Part shown: in pieces, positions 9,044 through 16,794 of the stretch
Position numbering within the stretch: the first letter of the stretch is position 1
Layout: the number at the start of each line of letters is the position of its first letter
From: a virus
Virus record (IMG/VR): IMGVR_UViG_3300027969_000039
Span: 124,001-188,000 of that record
Direction: 5' to 3' (one strand)
Length of the DNA: 64,000 nucleotides
Translations under genes and position numbers: made by a program
Notes under the pieces: model-generated
What the model was told of the DNA's origin: nothing
What the model saw: the letters and a program-made list of their open reading frames with translations, nothing else
Databases searched by the model: none

Positions 9044-9774
9044 AAAAATGTATCACAGCCTTACTGCTATGTGCTTCTTTTTGTGCTAATGCTTACCCCG
9101 CATTGACTGCACAAGCATGGTTAGTTGCTGATGACAATGGACTTATATTAGATGGTTCACACACTAAAGACGTTCGTTCTATTGCTAGCATAACTAAACT
9201 GATGACTAGCATAGTTGTATTGGATAGTGGACAATCATTAACTGAAACAATACCAAAGAAACTATACAATAGAACATTCACTCGACAAGAGTTACTCAAT
9301 CTAGCCATTATCAAATCAGATAACAATGCTGCTAGAATGCTTTGCGAATACTATCCGGGCGGTATGTTTAGATGCATTCAAGCAATGAATAATAAAGCTA
9401 CTGAATTAAAAATGCACAGTAGCAATTTCACTGACCCAACCGGGTTGCTTACTACCAATGTAAGCACCGCAGAAGATTTAGTTAAGTTGGTAATGGCAGC
9501 AAAGAATTACCCAACTATTACTAACGCAAGCAATACCTCAACCATTCAATGGCAAATTAACAAAAAGACTCGTGCTATCTTTCACAATACCAATGACCTA
9601 GTTGGCAAAGGCGTTGACTTTATAGTAAGTAAAACAGGATGGATAACCGCTAGCGGTGGCTGCATTGTTATGATGCTACACGGAGAGCAGGGAGTTAGGA
9701 CAGTTGTATTACTAGGTAGTAAGAATACAAAGACCCGTATACCAGAAGCGTATATGGTATCTAAATTACATTAA
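9040..9774 (+). CDS. PBP-type D-Ala-D-Ala carboxypeptidase/endopeptidase (peptidase S11)
   Basis: The 244-residue protein has all three penicillin-binding motifs of the DacA/PBP7 family: SITK (50-53, catalytic Ser and Lys), SDN (93-95) and KTG (198-200). A signal peptide (about 1-18) sends it to the periplasm, where it would trim or cut peptidoglycan cross-links. It lacks the C-terminal beta-sandwich of full-length DacA and so resembles the compact PBP7/endopeptidase type. The start is TTG at 9040, overlapping the TGA of the preceding gene; no ATG in the region would keep the signal peptide. A role in lysis or wall entry is inferred. Confidence 0.85.
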   Translation: MKKCITALLLCASFCANAYPALTAQAWLVADDNGLILDGSHTKDVRSIASITKLMTSIVVLDSGQSLTETIPKKLYNRTFTRQELLNLAIIKSDNNAARMLCEYYPGGMFRCIQAMNNKATELKMHSSNFTDPTGLLTTNVSTAEDLVKLVMAAKNYPTITNASNTSTIQWQINKKTRAIFHNTNDLVGKGVDFIVSKTGWITASGGCIVMMLHGEQGVRTVVLLGSKNTKTRIPEAYMVSKLH

Positions 9775-10016
9775 CGCTTTTTAGGCATGTAATCTACTCC
9801 TGCAATGGGAGTAAAGTCTTTGGTAAGATTGTTAATCATATCTTCACCGTACTTTAGTGTAATGAGGCTGAAATTTTGCTCATTACCTTCTTTGTGTATA
9901 CCGATCATTAAATGTCGATGCCATTTAATTTTTGTGGCAATGATTTTTTTGACAGAATTATCATTTAAGATATCATCAAAGTTATTATTTTCACGGAAAA
10001 AAGTATAGTATTTCAT
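9771..10016 (-). CDS. Hypothetical protein, 81 residues
   Basis: The start at 10016 is preferred because its ATG overlaps the TGA of the upstream gene (10013-10016) and GGAAA lies before it; an in-frame ATG at 10025 lacks a ribosome site. The product (MKYYTFFRENNNFDDIL...) is charged and soluble with no recognised motif. It converges on the peptidase gene with a four-base overlap. Confidence 0.65.
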   Translation of the reverse strand: MKYYTFFRENNNFDDILNDNSVKKIIATKIKWHRHLMIGIHKEGNEQNFSLITLKYGEDMINNLTKDFTPIAGVDYMPKKR

Positions 10017-10213
10017 TGTTTCCACAACACAAAGGCTGTATAGTCTCGTTCTTCTTCAAAGTAAAATTCGTACATGCCACCATCACTACCAGCTGGTACT
10101 ACACAATTGTAACCCCATTCGCCAATACAGTTTCTCTCTAACCAGCCTATCATTGGTCTTAGTTTGCCATAATCAATAATGATTTCAGCTTTGAGTTTCG
10201 TATTTAGTGACAA
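10013..10213 (-). CDS. Hypothetical protein, 66 residues
   Basis: This small acidic protein contains an aromatic-rich second half (GWLERNCIGEWGYN, YEFYFEEERDYTAFVLWKQ) typical of small phage proteins of unknown role. Its start lies 28 bases inside the end of the dCMP deaminase gene, and its stop is coupled to the next gene. It belongs to the minus-strand run that starts near 13379. Confidence 0.6.
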   Translation of the reverse strand: MSLNTKLKAEIIIDYGKLRPMIGWLERNCIGEWGYNCVVPAGSDGGMYEFYFEEERDYTAFVLWKQ

Positions 10214-10634
10214 CTAACCCACTACTTTCTAGGAATTGTATTCCTGACGTATCTCTATATGTATCTCGGTAGTATAAGCTATTGATACCACTCTGATATA
10301 TTAGTTTAGCACAATTGATGCATGGCGCATGTGTGCAGAACATAGTCGCACCCTCGCTAGATTCTGTGCTTGCGGACACTTTAGCAATTGCGTTTGTTTC
10401 TGCATGTAATACTTCTTGCTTGGTTACAAGCCGCTTTACAAACTTCTCATCCAATTCAACTACCTCAACTGTCTCACAAGTATTATCCCATCCACTTGGC
10501 ATACCATTGTAACCTGTAGCAAGTATCTTGTTACCCTTGACAATGACAGAACCAACTTGCAATCGTTTAGCATAACTCAATGTGCTAGTGAGTTCTGCTA
10601 CCTTCATGTAATAATCAATAAATTTTTGTTTCAT
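10185..10634 (-). CDS. dCMP deaminase-like cytidine deaminase
   Basis: The 149-residue protein carries the zinc deaminase motifs: HAE (77-79, zinc His and catalytic Glu) and PCINC (104-108, zinc Cys pair), with the SYAKRLQVGSVIVKGNKILATGYNG phrase split across the N-terminal strand region. It would convert dCMP to dUMP, feeding dTMP synthesis for phage DNA. Length fits the phage and ComEB-type deoxycytidylate deaminases. Its ATG overlaps the TGA of the upstream gene (10631-10634). Confidence 0.9.
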   Translation of the reverse strand: MKQKFIDYYMKVAELTSTLSYAKRLQVGSVIVKGNKILATGYNGMPSGWDNTCETVEVVELDEKFVKRLVTKQEVLHAETNAIAKVSASTESSEGATMFCTHAPCINCAKLIYQSGINSLYYRDTYRDTSGIQFLESSGLVVTKYETQS

Positions 10635-11095
10635 TCTGATTCAACCTCAATCCAAGTATGATCTCCTAACCATTTAACAGCAGCAATATATTCATAACTT
10701 TCTGGAGCACTAGCACTCCAACCATTTGGTCCTGTTTTAGCTAATATCGTTTTCTTCTTTTCTCTTTCAAATACTAACCAATATGTTTGCCCATGGTAAG
10801 TTTGGAACTGATATTCAGCAGCGTGTACTGCGTCGGTTATTTCTAATCTGCGTTTAATCTGTCGTGCTTGTTTTTCTAATACACTAACCAATTCCATAAT
10901 ACGATTGTATTCTTGCTCGGCATGCATTCTGCCAACGTTGAGCATTATATCTTTTTGTTTTTCAACCGGGACTAAATCAAATTTAACACCGCCTGCTTCA
11001 GTTGGGTATGGGGTAATGTTTCTATTAAAGAAGGGCACAAGCGTATTGCCTGTGGTTATATCAAAACTATTTCTTCCTTTAAGTTTGTTACTCAT
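10631..11095 (-). CDS. DUF2452-like protein
   Basis: The 154-residue product has an N-terminal loop, a helical pair (MHAEQEYNRIMELVSVLEKQ followed by ARQIKRRLEI) and a strand-rich end (YHGQTYWLVFEREKKKTILAKTGPNGW). This arrangement resembles the DUF2452 family of bacteria and phages, whose function is unknown. It is coupled at both ends by four-base overlaps. The assignment is from memory of the family pattern. Confidence 0.6.
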   Translation of the reverse strand: MSNKLKGRNSFDITTGNTLVPFFNRNITPYPTEAGGVKFDLVPVEKQKDIMLNVGRMHAEQEYNRIMELVSVLEKQARQIKRRLEITDAVHAAEYQFQTYHGQTYWLVFEREKKKTILAKTGPNGWSASAPESYEYIAAVKWLGDHTWIEVESE

Positions 11096-11328
11096 TTTAC
11101 ATAGAATGTTTTGATATGTTCTCTAGCTGACCTGTTGTTTAATATACTTAGTACATAATTTGTCTGATTATATTTTTCACAAAATGCTTCACCTAATTTA
11201 GTATTACCTTTGAGTTCTTCAAATAGAAAATTCTTACAAAAATCATCAAATTCTTCTTGGGTGATATAGAAGCCTTCAGCTTTGCCCGGAAAATACGATA
11301 CTAATTCTTTTGCCATCTGTTCAAACAT
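11092..11328 (-). CDS. Hypothetical protein, 78 residues
   Basis: The ATG at 11328 is chosen because it follows the upstream TGA by one base and has GTGGGA before it; a longer frame from 11391 would overlap the upstream gene by 62 bases. The protein (MFEQMAKELVSYFPG...) is helical and acidic with no recognised domain. Confidence 0.6.
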   Translation of the reverse strand: MFEQMAKELVSYFPGKAEGFYITQEEFDDFCKNFLFEELKGNTKLGEAFCEKYNQTNYVLSILNNRSAREHIKTFYVK

Positions 11329-11329
11329 A

Positions 11330-11863
11330 TCAATCCCACATGCTACGAAAATACTTACCGAACAGTTCCAAACCTTCTTGTATCCGTTCATCGTGTTTCA
11401 TGTGCCCGACATGGTCATACCAGTGTGCATCAGGATTCTTATCTACCATTTTGTATGTTGCTTCCAACACACCAGTAACTGGATTAGGATATTGTTTATC
11501 GGTCTTTACCCAATCATATTTAGGTTCGCCATGATGATATTGATCATCATAATCAGCTTTGAGTAGTTGCTCAAAAGACCATATCATCTTGTCTAGTGTT
11601 TCATCCCATTTTTCTAGTCCTGCTTTCCAAGCATCATCGTATGACTCTTGGTAAAACTCAAAACTATCTTGACTGCTAGAGGATCCATCATCAGCAAATT
11701 CATTTGGTACACCTTGCTTAGTTGCTTTAAGTTGCAGTAATGCTGGGTATATGATTAGTGCTAGAGTATGGTCCAATCCCCAAGTATCGTATGTATCAAT
11801 TTGTACATCAATCTTTCTACGGGTCTTGTTATTCTTTGGATATTTGCCTATGTTTATTTTCAT
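11330..11863 (-). CDS. Conserved T4-like phage protein of unknown function
   Basis: The 177-residue protein has the pattern found in a conserved protein of T4-like and cyanophage genomes: MKINIGKYPKN, IDTYDTWGLDHTLALII, a middle helix WDETLDKMIWSFEQL, and the C-terminal RIQEGLELFGKYFRSMWD. The function is unknown in those phages too. It supports a T4-like affiliation for the genome. Confidence 0.75.
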   Translation of the reverse strand: MKINIGKYPKNNKTRRKIDVQIDTYDTWGLDHTLALIIYPALLQLKATKQGVPNEFADDGSSSSQDSFEFYQESYDDAWKAGLEKWDETLDKMIWSFEQLLKADYDDQYHHGEPKYDWVKTDKQYPNPVTGVLEATYKMVDKNPDAHWYDHVGHMKHDERIQEGLELFGKYFRSMWD

Positions 11864-11865
11864 GT

Positions 11866-12060
11866 TTAGCAGTCAATATCTACATTACGACCTTTTGGTA
11901 AACTCAATCTCTTATTGCGTTGGATGCGTGTTTCTTCCATAGCAGCAGTTTCAAGTGCTTTTAAATGATGCTTGTGATTTTCTTGTTGATATTGTTTGAT
12001 AGCCGCAAGGTGACGAACTTGAAAAGCCTTTTCTTGTTCCGTTACCTTGTTTACCTTCAT
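11866..12060 (-). CDS. Hypothetical protein, 64 residues
   Basis: Start at 12060 chosen because its ATG overlaps the upstream TGA (12057-12060). The product is a basic, His/Gln-rich helix (RHLAAIKQYQQENHKHHLKAL) likely to form a coiled coil; no family recognised. Confidence 0.6.
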   Translation of the reverse strand: MKVNKVTEQEKAFQVRHLAAIKQYQQENHKHHLKALETAAMEETRIQRNKRLSLPKGRNVDIDC

Positions 12061-12407
12061 AATGTTGTTTTTACTTCCCCGTCGACAAACCAAACTATTT
12101 CTTCATCATAAGTAACACCTGCAATCTCTGTTTTGCCTTTTGCAATTAATGCAAGTTCTTCCAATGATTTACCTTGACCAATAAATTGATTACTGGTATG
12201 CTCATATAGATAAAGTAATTCATTAATATTTTCAATGAAATATTTCTTAACTTGGATTACTTCAACCTTTTCCTCTTCCTCAAAATCTACCCCGGCTTCT
12301 TCTAATGCTTTCTGTAGACGATATAGTGTATATCTTGTACCAAAAAAAGCTCCTGCTAAAAATATAGACAATGACTGGAGTAGATAAATGATTGTAGAGT
12401 ATTCCAT
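12057..12407 (-). CDS. Membrane-anchored hypothetical protein, 116 residues
   Basis: One N-terminal membrane helix (about 6-27) is followed by an acidic helix (KALEEAGVDFEEEEKVEVI) and a soluble C-terminal domain. No ribosome site is present; an ATAAATA box ends six bases before the ATG, making it one of the apparent leaderless genes. Function unknown. Confidence 0.65.
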   Translation of the reverse strand: MEYSTIIYLLQSLSIFLAGAFFGTRYTLYRLQKALEEAGVDFEEEEKVEVIQVKKYFIENINELLYLYEHTSNQFIGQGKSLEELALIAKGKTEIAGVTYDEEIVWFVDGEVKTTL

Positions 12408-12411
12408 AGTA

Positions 12412-12693
12412 TTATTTATTAATAGTTAAATTAGACCATTTTTTCAACTTGTGAAACTTATTTAGTTTAGCTTCTTTAATTCCTTCAACAGTGACACCAA
12501 CATTCATATCTGTCAACAGTTCTACCATTGCAAACAAGTCACCAATTTCTTCTTCAAGCATATTTATGTTAGTTCTGTTTTTACCCGGTTTCATTTGATC
12601 GGGTCCAAAACGCATACACTTACTAACTGCTTGTGTGACCTCTGCACATTCCTCTTGTAATATTAGTAATAATTCTTTTGTTTGTTCGTTCAT
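12412..12693 (-). CDS. MazG-like nucleotide pyrophosphohydrolase
   Basis: The 93-residue protein shows the all-alpha NTP pyrophosphatase signature: EECAEV (metal-binding EExxE) near 14-19 and EEIGDLFAM (ExxD) near 47-55. Such single-domain MazG-like enzymes hydrolyse (d)NTPs or related nucleotides and are common in phages, where they may act on nucleotide pools or alarmones. The start at 12693 overlaps the upstream stop (TAATG) and follows GGAA; a start at 12705 is possible. Confidence 0.8.
   Translation of the reverse strand: MNEQTKELLLILQEECAEVTQAVSKCMRFGPDQMKPGKNRTNINMLEEEIGDLFAMVELLTDMNVGVTVEGIKEAKLNKFHKLKKWSNLTINK
12413..12419 (-). promoter_or_regulatory. ATAAATA box 6 bases before a start codon
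   Basis: On the minus strand ATAAATA ends at 12413 and the ATG begins at 12407, leaving five bases between with no ribosome site. It is part of the recurrent box-plus-start arrangement. Confidence 0.5.
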
Positions 12694-12911
12694 TACTTGT
12701 TCCATTGTGTATTCAGTATAGAAACAACATAATCAGTTGATTCAGATACTTCCCATGTTCCATGTGGTGGACAGAAAACAAAAGTAACATTCTCTGTTTC
12801 TCCAGTTTCTCTGAGTACAGGTGATGTATGAATTGATTGAATCAAATCACTATTAAGTGCTATCTGCGTTCCACGATAAGCTGGGTTTGCGTTTGTTAGT
12901 ATAATGTACAT
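12693..12911 (-). CDS. Hypothetical protein, 72 residues
   Basis: A strong ribosome site (AAGGAA) lies before the ATG at 12911. The protein appears strand-rich (MYIILTNANPAYRGTQIAL, ENVTFVFCPPHGTWEV) and resembles small phage proteins of unknown function. It is coupled to the MazG-like gene downstream. Confidence 0.65.
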   Translation of the reverse strand: MYIILTNANPAYRGTQIALNSDLIQSIHTSPVLRETGETENVTFVFCPPHGTWEVSESTDYVVSILNTQWNK

Positions 12912-12920
12912 TTTGTTTCC

Positions 12921-13379
12921 TTAGTTTGTTTTTGCGTTTTTTAAATATGTCTCGTTATGTATCCATTTGTTATTCGTAAAGAATCCCCAATCTCGTTGCT
13001 GAGGTCCCATAAAGAATAACGTAGTAGCAGGTTTGTTGTTATCCAGTTCAAGCCAATGATATTCATTTGACTTACGCATGATAATGCTTCCCGGGCCGCG
13101 CCATCTAATAAATTCAGCGAATTGCTCACCTTTACTATTAAATTGAGGGGTATGCTCATAGTAACCGCCACTAAGAATGATTGTCATAAAAGACCATGGA
13201 TGATCATGCATAATTGGATCATCAGACCTTACAATCTTATGTAGTGTGACATTGAAGGGGAACCATTTGCGGTCTTTGAGAAAGACATAGTAACGGTGCA
13301 TATAGTCTGCGCCAGTTCTACGATCTGGAATTAACCTGTATCGACCTAGTTTGTTCATAACCTTATGAAATATGTTCAT
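12921..13379 (-). CDS. Cupin-fold protein
   Basis: The 152-residue protein has cupin features: motif 1 MHDHPWSFMTIILSGGYYEH (about 57-76) with its His pair, and motif 2 around GSIIMRKSNEYHWLEL with a further His. It ends with FFMGPQQRDWGFF. Such phage cupins may bind a metal and a small ligand, for example a sugar, but no substrate can be named. A ribosome site AGGAG lies before the ATG and a hairpin separates it from the upstream gene. Confidence 0.75.
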   Translation of the reverse strand: MNIFHKVMNKLGRYRLIPDRRTGADYMHRYYVFLKDRKWFPFNVTLHKIVRSDDPIMHDHPWSFMTIILSGGYYEHTPQFNSKGEQFAEFIRWRGPGSIIMRKSNEYHWLELDNNKPATTLFFMGPQQRDWGFFTNNKWIHNETYLKNAKTN

Positions 13380-13402
13380 GTAACTCCTAGTATAAAATAA
13401 TT

Positions 13403-13423
13403 AACGGGCTTGAGGTGCCCGTT
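13403..13423 (-). terminator. Hairpin between winged-helix and cupin genes
   Basis: AACGGGC (13403-13409) pairs with GCCCGTT (13417-13423) around a seven-base loop. On the minus strand it is followed by an AT-rich stretch with a short T run, so it is a weak intrinsic terminator or processing hairpin. Confidence 0.5.
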
Positions 13424-13441
13424 GAACCTAGCTAGTCAATA

Positions 13442-13699
13442 TTAGACTAGACCAAGAGCCAAAGCCTTGTAACCAGCAGCTACAACTTCACGGCTAGGAC
13501 GACCCAAACGGTACTTAGTAGAAGTACGACCTTTAGTGTCGGTGTGCTTGTTAGCATATACAGCAAAACCTGCATAACGCAAATCGCTAACAGTAGCGGT
13601 TGGGTTCTTCACGCCAAAACGTGCAGCAATTTGTTTTGCGGTGAGTTGCTCACCTTTTTGTAGTGCCTCTAAGACACGGGCTTGTTTAGTTAAAGTCAT
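13442..13699 (-). CDS. Small helix-turn-helix protein
   Basis: The 85-residue product begins MTLTKQARVLEALQKGEQLT, with a winged-helix pattern (LTAKQIAARFGVKNPTATVS then DLRYAGFAVYAN) and a basic wing (TDTKGRTSTKYRLG). It most likely binds DNA as a small phage regulator. The start at 13699 follows AAGGAA; longer upstream frames lack a ribosome site. It has its own sigma70-type promoter and a hairpin after the stop, so it appears to be its own transcription unit. Confidence 0.8.
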   Translation of the reverse strand: MTLTKQARVLEALQKGEQLTAKQIAARFGVKNPTATVSDLRYAGFAVYANKHTDTKGRTSTKYRLGRPSREVVAAGYKALALGLV

Positions 13700-13745
13700 T
13701 TTGTTTTCCTTATTAAATGATTCATCGTTGTTACGATGTACTACA

Positions 13746-13774
13746 ATTATACGATAATATCTATTCTTATACAA
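13746..13774 (-). promoter_or_regulatory. Sigma70-type promoter of the helix-turn-helix gene
   Basis: On the minus strand TTGTAT (13774-13769) and TATAAT (13751-13746) are separated by 17 bases, about 50 bases before the ATG at 13699. Confidence 0.6.
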
Positions 13775-13800
13775 GAAGTATTGGACATATTGTTGCATAT

Positions 13801-14643
13801 TTAAATGTCCAAAAACAATGTCTGAAACACATCGGCTTGACTATCATGTCCTGCATAACCTCGAGGATTGCAAACCACGCGGGTCGTACCAACCATGTAG
13901 TCACTAGGATCATGCATATGACCGTGAGTCCAAAGAACAATCTGTGGATGATCCAAGATAAATTCGCTCAAGTCGCTAGCATATCCACCGTTCATCAATT
14001 GATCATTGCGATAGCGTTCATGTATGCTATTCAATGTAGGTGCATGATGCCCTACAACAACAACTTTGTTATCTTTTCTATCAGCCAATACTGTTTTAAA
14101 ATAAGCTACTGTTCTTTGATGGCGATGCATTGCGTGAGCAGGACGCAACTTAGTAAAGCCGAGTTCATCATTACGAATGATTCTAAAGTCATTCATCATA
14201 TCACCCAATGCATGTAATGTAAGAGGATCACCTTTGTTACAGTCAGTCCACAATGTTGCACCAATGAATGTTACATCATCAATGACCTTAAGTTCTTGCT
14301 CAAGGAAATAGATGTTTGGAAACTTACTATATTCATCACGCAGGTACTGGATACTGGCTTTCCAATTACCATGATAAAATTCGTGATTGCCTGCAATTAC
14401 CACAACATGCGGGAATTGAAAACTACAACGTTTCATAAAGTCACGGAATCGTTGTGCTGATGCTTGTCTGCGACCTAAGTTAGGGATGTTCACCGGGTCC
14501 ATTGGATGCACCTCAGGATGGTTGTGCAGGTCCTCAGCGACAAGAATATCGCCGGACAATATCAATACATCAGCATTCTCTGTATTCTGAATGTTGATAT
14601 CTTGGAACTCTAAGTGCAGGTCACTGCACAATGCTATTTTCAT
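13801..14643 (-). CDS. Calcineurin-like metallophosphoesterase
   Basis: The 280-residue protein keeps all five metallophosphoesterase motifs: SDLHLEF (about 7-13), LSGDIL, AGNHEFYHG, VVGHHAP and THGHMHDP, so it should bind two metals and hydrolyse a phosphoester. The substrate is unknown; similar phage and bacterial proteins are annotated only as phosphohydrolases. It overlaps the upstream gene by four bases. It is an intact counterpart to the degenerate copy at 21249-21953. Confidence 0.9.
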   Translation of the reverse strand: MKIALCSDLHLEFQDINIQNTENADVLILSGDILVAEDLHNHPEVHPMDPVNIPNLGRRQASAQRFRDFMKRCSFQFPHVVVIAGNHEFYHGNWKASIQYLRDEYSKFPNIYFLEQELKVIDDVTFIGATLWTDCNKGDPLTLHALGDMMNDFRIIRNDELGFTKLRPAHAMHRHQRTVAYFKTVLADRKDNKVVVVGHHAPTLNSIHERYRNDQLMNGGYASDLSEFILDHPQIVLWTHGHMHDPSDYMVGTTRVVCNPRGYAGHDSQADVFQTLFLDI

Positions 14644-15008
14644 TTTAATGCTTTTTTCATTTGTTTATCGTTCATATAAACATCATATGTGTTTGGCCCA
14701 GTTTGATGTAATGCTAACAAGTCTGATTGACTTATTGATGTTCCCACAACGCTAGCCTTTTTCCCTACGGGAACATTTTCATTTTCCTCGTGTGTAATAT
14801 TTAGTTCCATAGGCTCACCTGTTTCATCTACTGCCATAGAATTCAGTAGATAGTCATCTTCATCTAGTTCCATGATTAACCCACTCATGTACTTTTTATC
14901 ATGCGGGTTATGAACATCAAAAATTTCTAGCCCGTAGTATTCTGGGAAGCGAGAAATCAATGTTGCGCCATTCCGTTTCAATTCTAGTATGCGATCAAAT
15001 CCGTTCAT
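14640..15008 (-). CDS. Hypothetical protein, 122 residues
   Basis: A soluble acidic protein (MNGFDRILELKRNGATLISRF...) with no recognised domain. A ribosome site TTAGGAAT and the sigma70-like promoter at 15036-15064 precede it, and its stop is coupled to the metallophosphoesterase gene, so the two form a unit. Confidence 0.6.
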   Translation of the reverse strand: MNGFDRILELKRNGATLISRFPEYYGLEIFDVHNPHDKKYMSGLIMELDEDDYLLNSMAVDETGEPMELNITHEENENVPVGKKASVVGTSISQSDLLALHQTGPNTYDVYMNDKQMKKALK

Positions 15009-15035
15009 AATCTATTCCTAAGTAATTAAAATAGT

Positions 15036-15064
15036 AGTATACACTAAGTTTGATTTATAGTCAA
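15036..15064 (-). promoter_or_regulatory. Sigma70-type promoter (TTGACT-17-TATACT)
   Basis: On the minus strand TTGACT (15064-15059) and TATACT (15041-15036) have a 17-base spacer and drive 14640-15008 plus the metallophosphoesterase gene. Confidence 0.7.
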
Positions 15065-15066
15065 TC

Positions 15067-15333
15067 TTATTTTGTTAACAATTCTATTAATTTCTTTTGG
15101 GTGATAACCTCGTGAACACCCTTTACTTCTTTTACTATCATTTCCATCTCAACGATTTCCCAATCAGATATTTTGTGACTCTGATGTTGGTTTGACATAA
15201 CAACTGTCAGGAATGATCGTAAGCCTCCAATCTTTTGAAAGATTCGTCCAATATTATCATAGTGATTATGATATGGAGTACCACTTACAAACATCGCTGG
15301 GTTGTCTTTACTTCTAATCTTGTAATAAATCAT
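15067..15333 (-). CDS. Hypothetical T4-like phage protein, 88 residues
   Basis: The start at 15333 is taken because the longer frame would run into the upstream gene. The sequence (MIYYKIRSKDNPAMFVSGTP, GRIFQKIGGLRSFLTVVM, SDWEIVEMEMIV) resembles a small conserved protein of T4-like cyanophages with no known role. Confidence 0.65.
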   Translation of the reverse strand: MIYYKIRSKDNPAMFVSGTPYHNHYDNIGRIFQKIGGLRSFLTVVMSNQHQSHKISDWEIVEMEMIVKEVKGVHEVITQKKLIELLTK

Positions 15334-15338
15334 TACAT

Positions 15339-15584
15339 TTAACCGTGTTTTAAAACAAACCATACCTCATCACTATTAGTATTAATTCGTATTTCAGTCA
15401 AAGTACGGTATTCACCACTAAATATGAATTCTGTATCGTAATTAAATTTGCTCTTTAAAAATTTTTTGATATTGGTATGATACTCAACTGTACTTTCAGG
15501 GTTTGTTACTGGTCCGATTAATTTATAAAATGCATTTGTAACATTTTCATTTTTGGTAGGCCTAACCATGTCAATTATAATCAT
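15339..15584 (-). CDS. Hypothetical protein, 81 residues
   Basis: The ATG at 15584 overlaps the upstream TGA (15581-15584). The product is small and soluble (MIIIDMVRPTKNENVTNAFY...), no recognised family. Confidence 0.6.
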   Translation of the reverse strand: MIIIDMVRPTKNENVTNAFYKLIGPVTNPESTVEYHTNIKKFLKSKFNYDTEFIFSGEYRTLTEIRINTNSDEVWFVLKHG

Positions 15585-15913
15585 ACTAATTCTGCTATAT
15601 GTTTGCAAGTGCCACGGAATGTATATCCAGGGCAGGTGCATGACTTTTCTTCTGTGTCAATAGAGTACACCTGACCCTTGCTACCGGACACTTTGATAAT
15701 TGTACTCTTTTCTTTAACCTTTTTAAAGGGATTTGGGTTAAGTGCTACAAACTTACGACCACGCTTGTCAATAGTCAGTGGTGTTTTGAAATAGAGTGGC
15801 GTAGTAGAACCCTGCTTGATGTATGCAAGCACCTTGGTACCATCAAGCAAATATTTATGATTGGGCTGAACATCTCCCGACCATACTGTTGTTTCTACTA
15901 CTGCTTCCATCAT
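15581..15913 (-). CDS. SWIM-type zinc finger protein
   Basis: The 110-residue protein ends in a SWIM zinc-binding motif, CTCPGYTFRGTCKHIAEL (CxCxnCxH, about 91-108), after a strand-rich N-terminal half (TVWSGDVQPNHKYLLDGTKV). SWIM fingers bind DNA or protein; here the protein is stand-alone, so its partner is unknown. Coupled by overlaps on both sides. Confidence 0.8.
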   Translation of the reverse strand: MMEAVVETTVWSGDVQPNHKYLLDGTKVLAYIKQGSTTPLYFKTPLTIDKRGRKFVALNPNPFKKVKEKSTIIKVSGSKGQVYSIDTEEKSCTCPGYTFRGTCKHIAELV

Positions 15914-16116
15914 TAAACCTTAAACAAATCGTTGAGTGAAGTCCACGGAACAGTGGAATAGTTACTATCATAACTATCATTCACCAGTCGATACTTACGG
16001 CCCATGGATTTTATATACTCGCCCTGACCGTCAGTATAAACCCGTCGCATTTCTGTATAGGTGTTTTTCACAACTCCGTCCAGTAGCGCACGACAGGTAA
16101 TTTTACGCTTGTTCAT
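15913..16116 (-). CDS. Hypothetical protein, 67 residues
   Basis: A small basic protein (MNKRKITCRALLDGVVKNTY...) with no recognised motif. Its ATG overlaps the TGA of the small upstream gene (16113-16116) and its stop overlaps the SWIM gene start. Confidence 0.6.
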   Translation of the reverse strand: MNKRKITCRALLDGVVKNTYTEMRRVYTDGQGEYIKSMGRKYRLVNDSYDSNYSTVPWTSLNDLFKV

Positions 16117-16262
16117 TTTTCAACTCCGTACTTGGCAAGTTCCTCGAAGGTGTTGATGGTGCCATCTTCAATCAATGCAATCAAACAATCAAACTCGTCA
16201 CGATCACTAGAGCCAAACTCGTCTTCCTGCTCGTAAGCTAGGGCTAGTAGTTGTTCTTTCAT
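16113..16262 (-). CDS. Small acidic protein, 49 residues
   Basis: This frame from ATG 16262 to TGA 16113 fills an otherwise empty gap and is coupled at both ends: TAATG with the upstream gene and ATGA with the next. The product (MKEQLLALAYEQEDEFGSSD...) is acidic and helical. The coupling makes it a likely real gene despite its size; function unknown. Confidence 0.65.
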   Translation of the reverse strand: MKEQLLALAYEQEDEFGSSDRDEFDCLIALIEDGTINTFEELAKYGVEK

Positions 16263-16729
16263 TATGCAGTCACCTTAGCCAATTGCTCAGCCAATACATA
16301 CAATTGTCCAGGCACCATTGAATCATGGCTACGATTAACACCAACATACCACACACCATCACACATAATGTAATAGTATTCGCAATCATATTCCTTGCTC
16401 AAAAATTCGGCATACGATTGGTCCACTGTGAATTCAACATTTTTATCGCCGCGATCACGACCATAGAATGTAGTCATCTTGCCGTACAATTCGGCATACT
16501 TTTCATGGGAGATGTTAGGGATAACATCGCAACCGCTGAAGGGATGTTTTTCACCGATTTCTTCTTTAAGACTAGAGATAAAACCAAGAGCAACCAGATG
16601 ATTTGCCTTAGCACTATCATAGTGGTCCTGCAGGATACGACCATTGTGTTCCAGATAACCATCCCAGTGACAGTAAACGCTTTTCAGTTTCTCACCATGC
16701 ATGACACCGATTCGTGAACGTGTACCCAT
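16262..16729 (-). CDS. Conserved phage protein (MGTRSRIG family)
   Basis: The 155-residue protein starts MGTRSRIGVMHGEKLKSVYC and continues HWDGYLEHNGRIL, a pattern recurring in many unrelated large phages with unknown function. It has its own ribosome site (CAGGAG) and a strong sigma70 promoter at 16763-16791. Confidence 0.75.
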   Translation of the reverse strand: MGTRSRIGVMHGEKLKSVYCHWDGYLEHNGRILQDHYDSAKANHLVALGFISSLKEEIGEKHPFSGCDVIPNISHEKYAELYGKMTTFYGRDRGDKNVEFTVDQSYAEFLSKEYDCEYYYIMCDGVWYVGVNRSHDSMVPGQLYVLAEQLAKVTA

Positions 16730-16762
16730 TTGAAACTCCTGTTGTTAACTGATTAAGACTCT

Positions 16763-16791
16763 ATTATATACCCGAATCCATTTATTGTCAA
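16763..16791 (-). promoter_or_regulatory. Repeated sigma70 promoter cassette, copy 1
   Basis: On the minus strand TTGACA (16791-16786) and TATAAT (16768-16763) are 17 bases apart. The spacer ATAAATGGATTCGGGTA is a slightly diverged version of the cassette found at four other sites. Confidence 0.85.
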
Positions 16792-16794
16792 CTA

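Noticed and set aside
13717-14217. Plus-strand frame opposite the metallophosphoesterase gene
   Set aside because: Composition is Cys/His/Ile-rich without motif; the minus strand encodes an intact enzyme.
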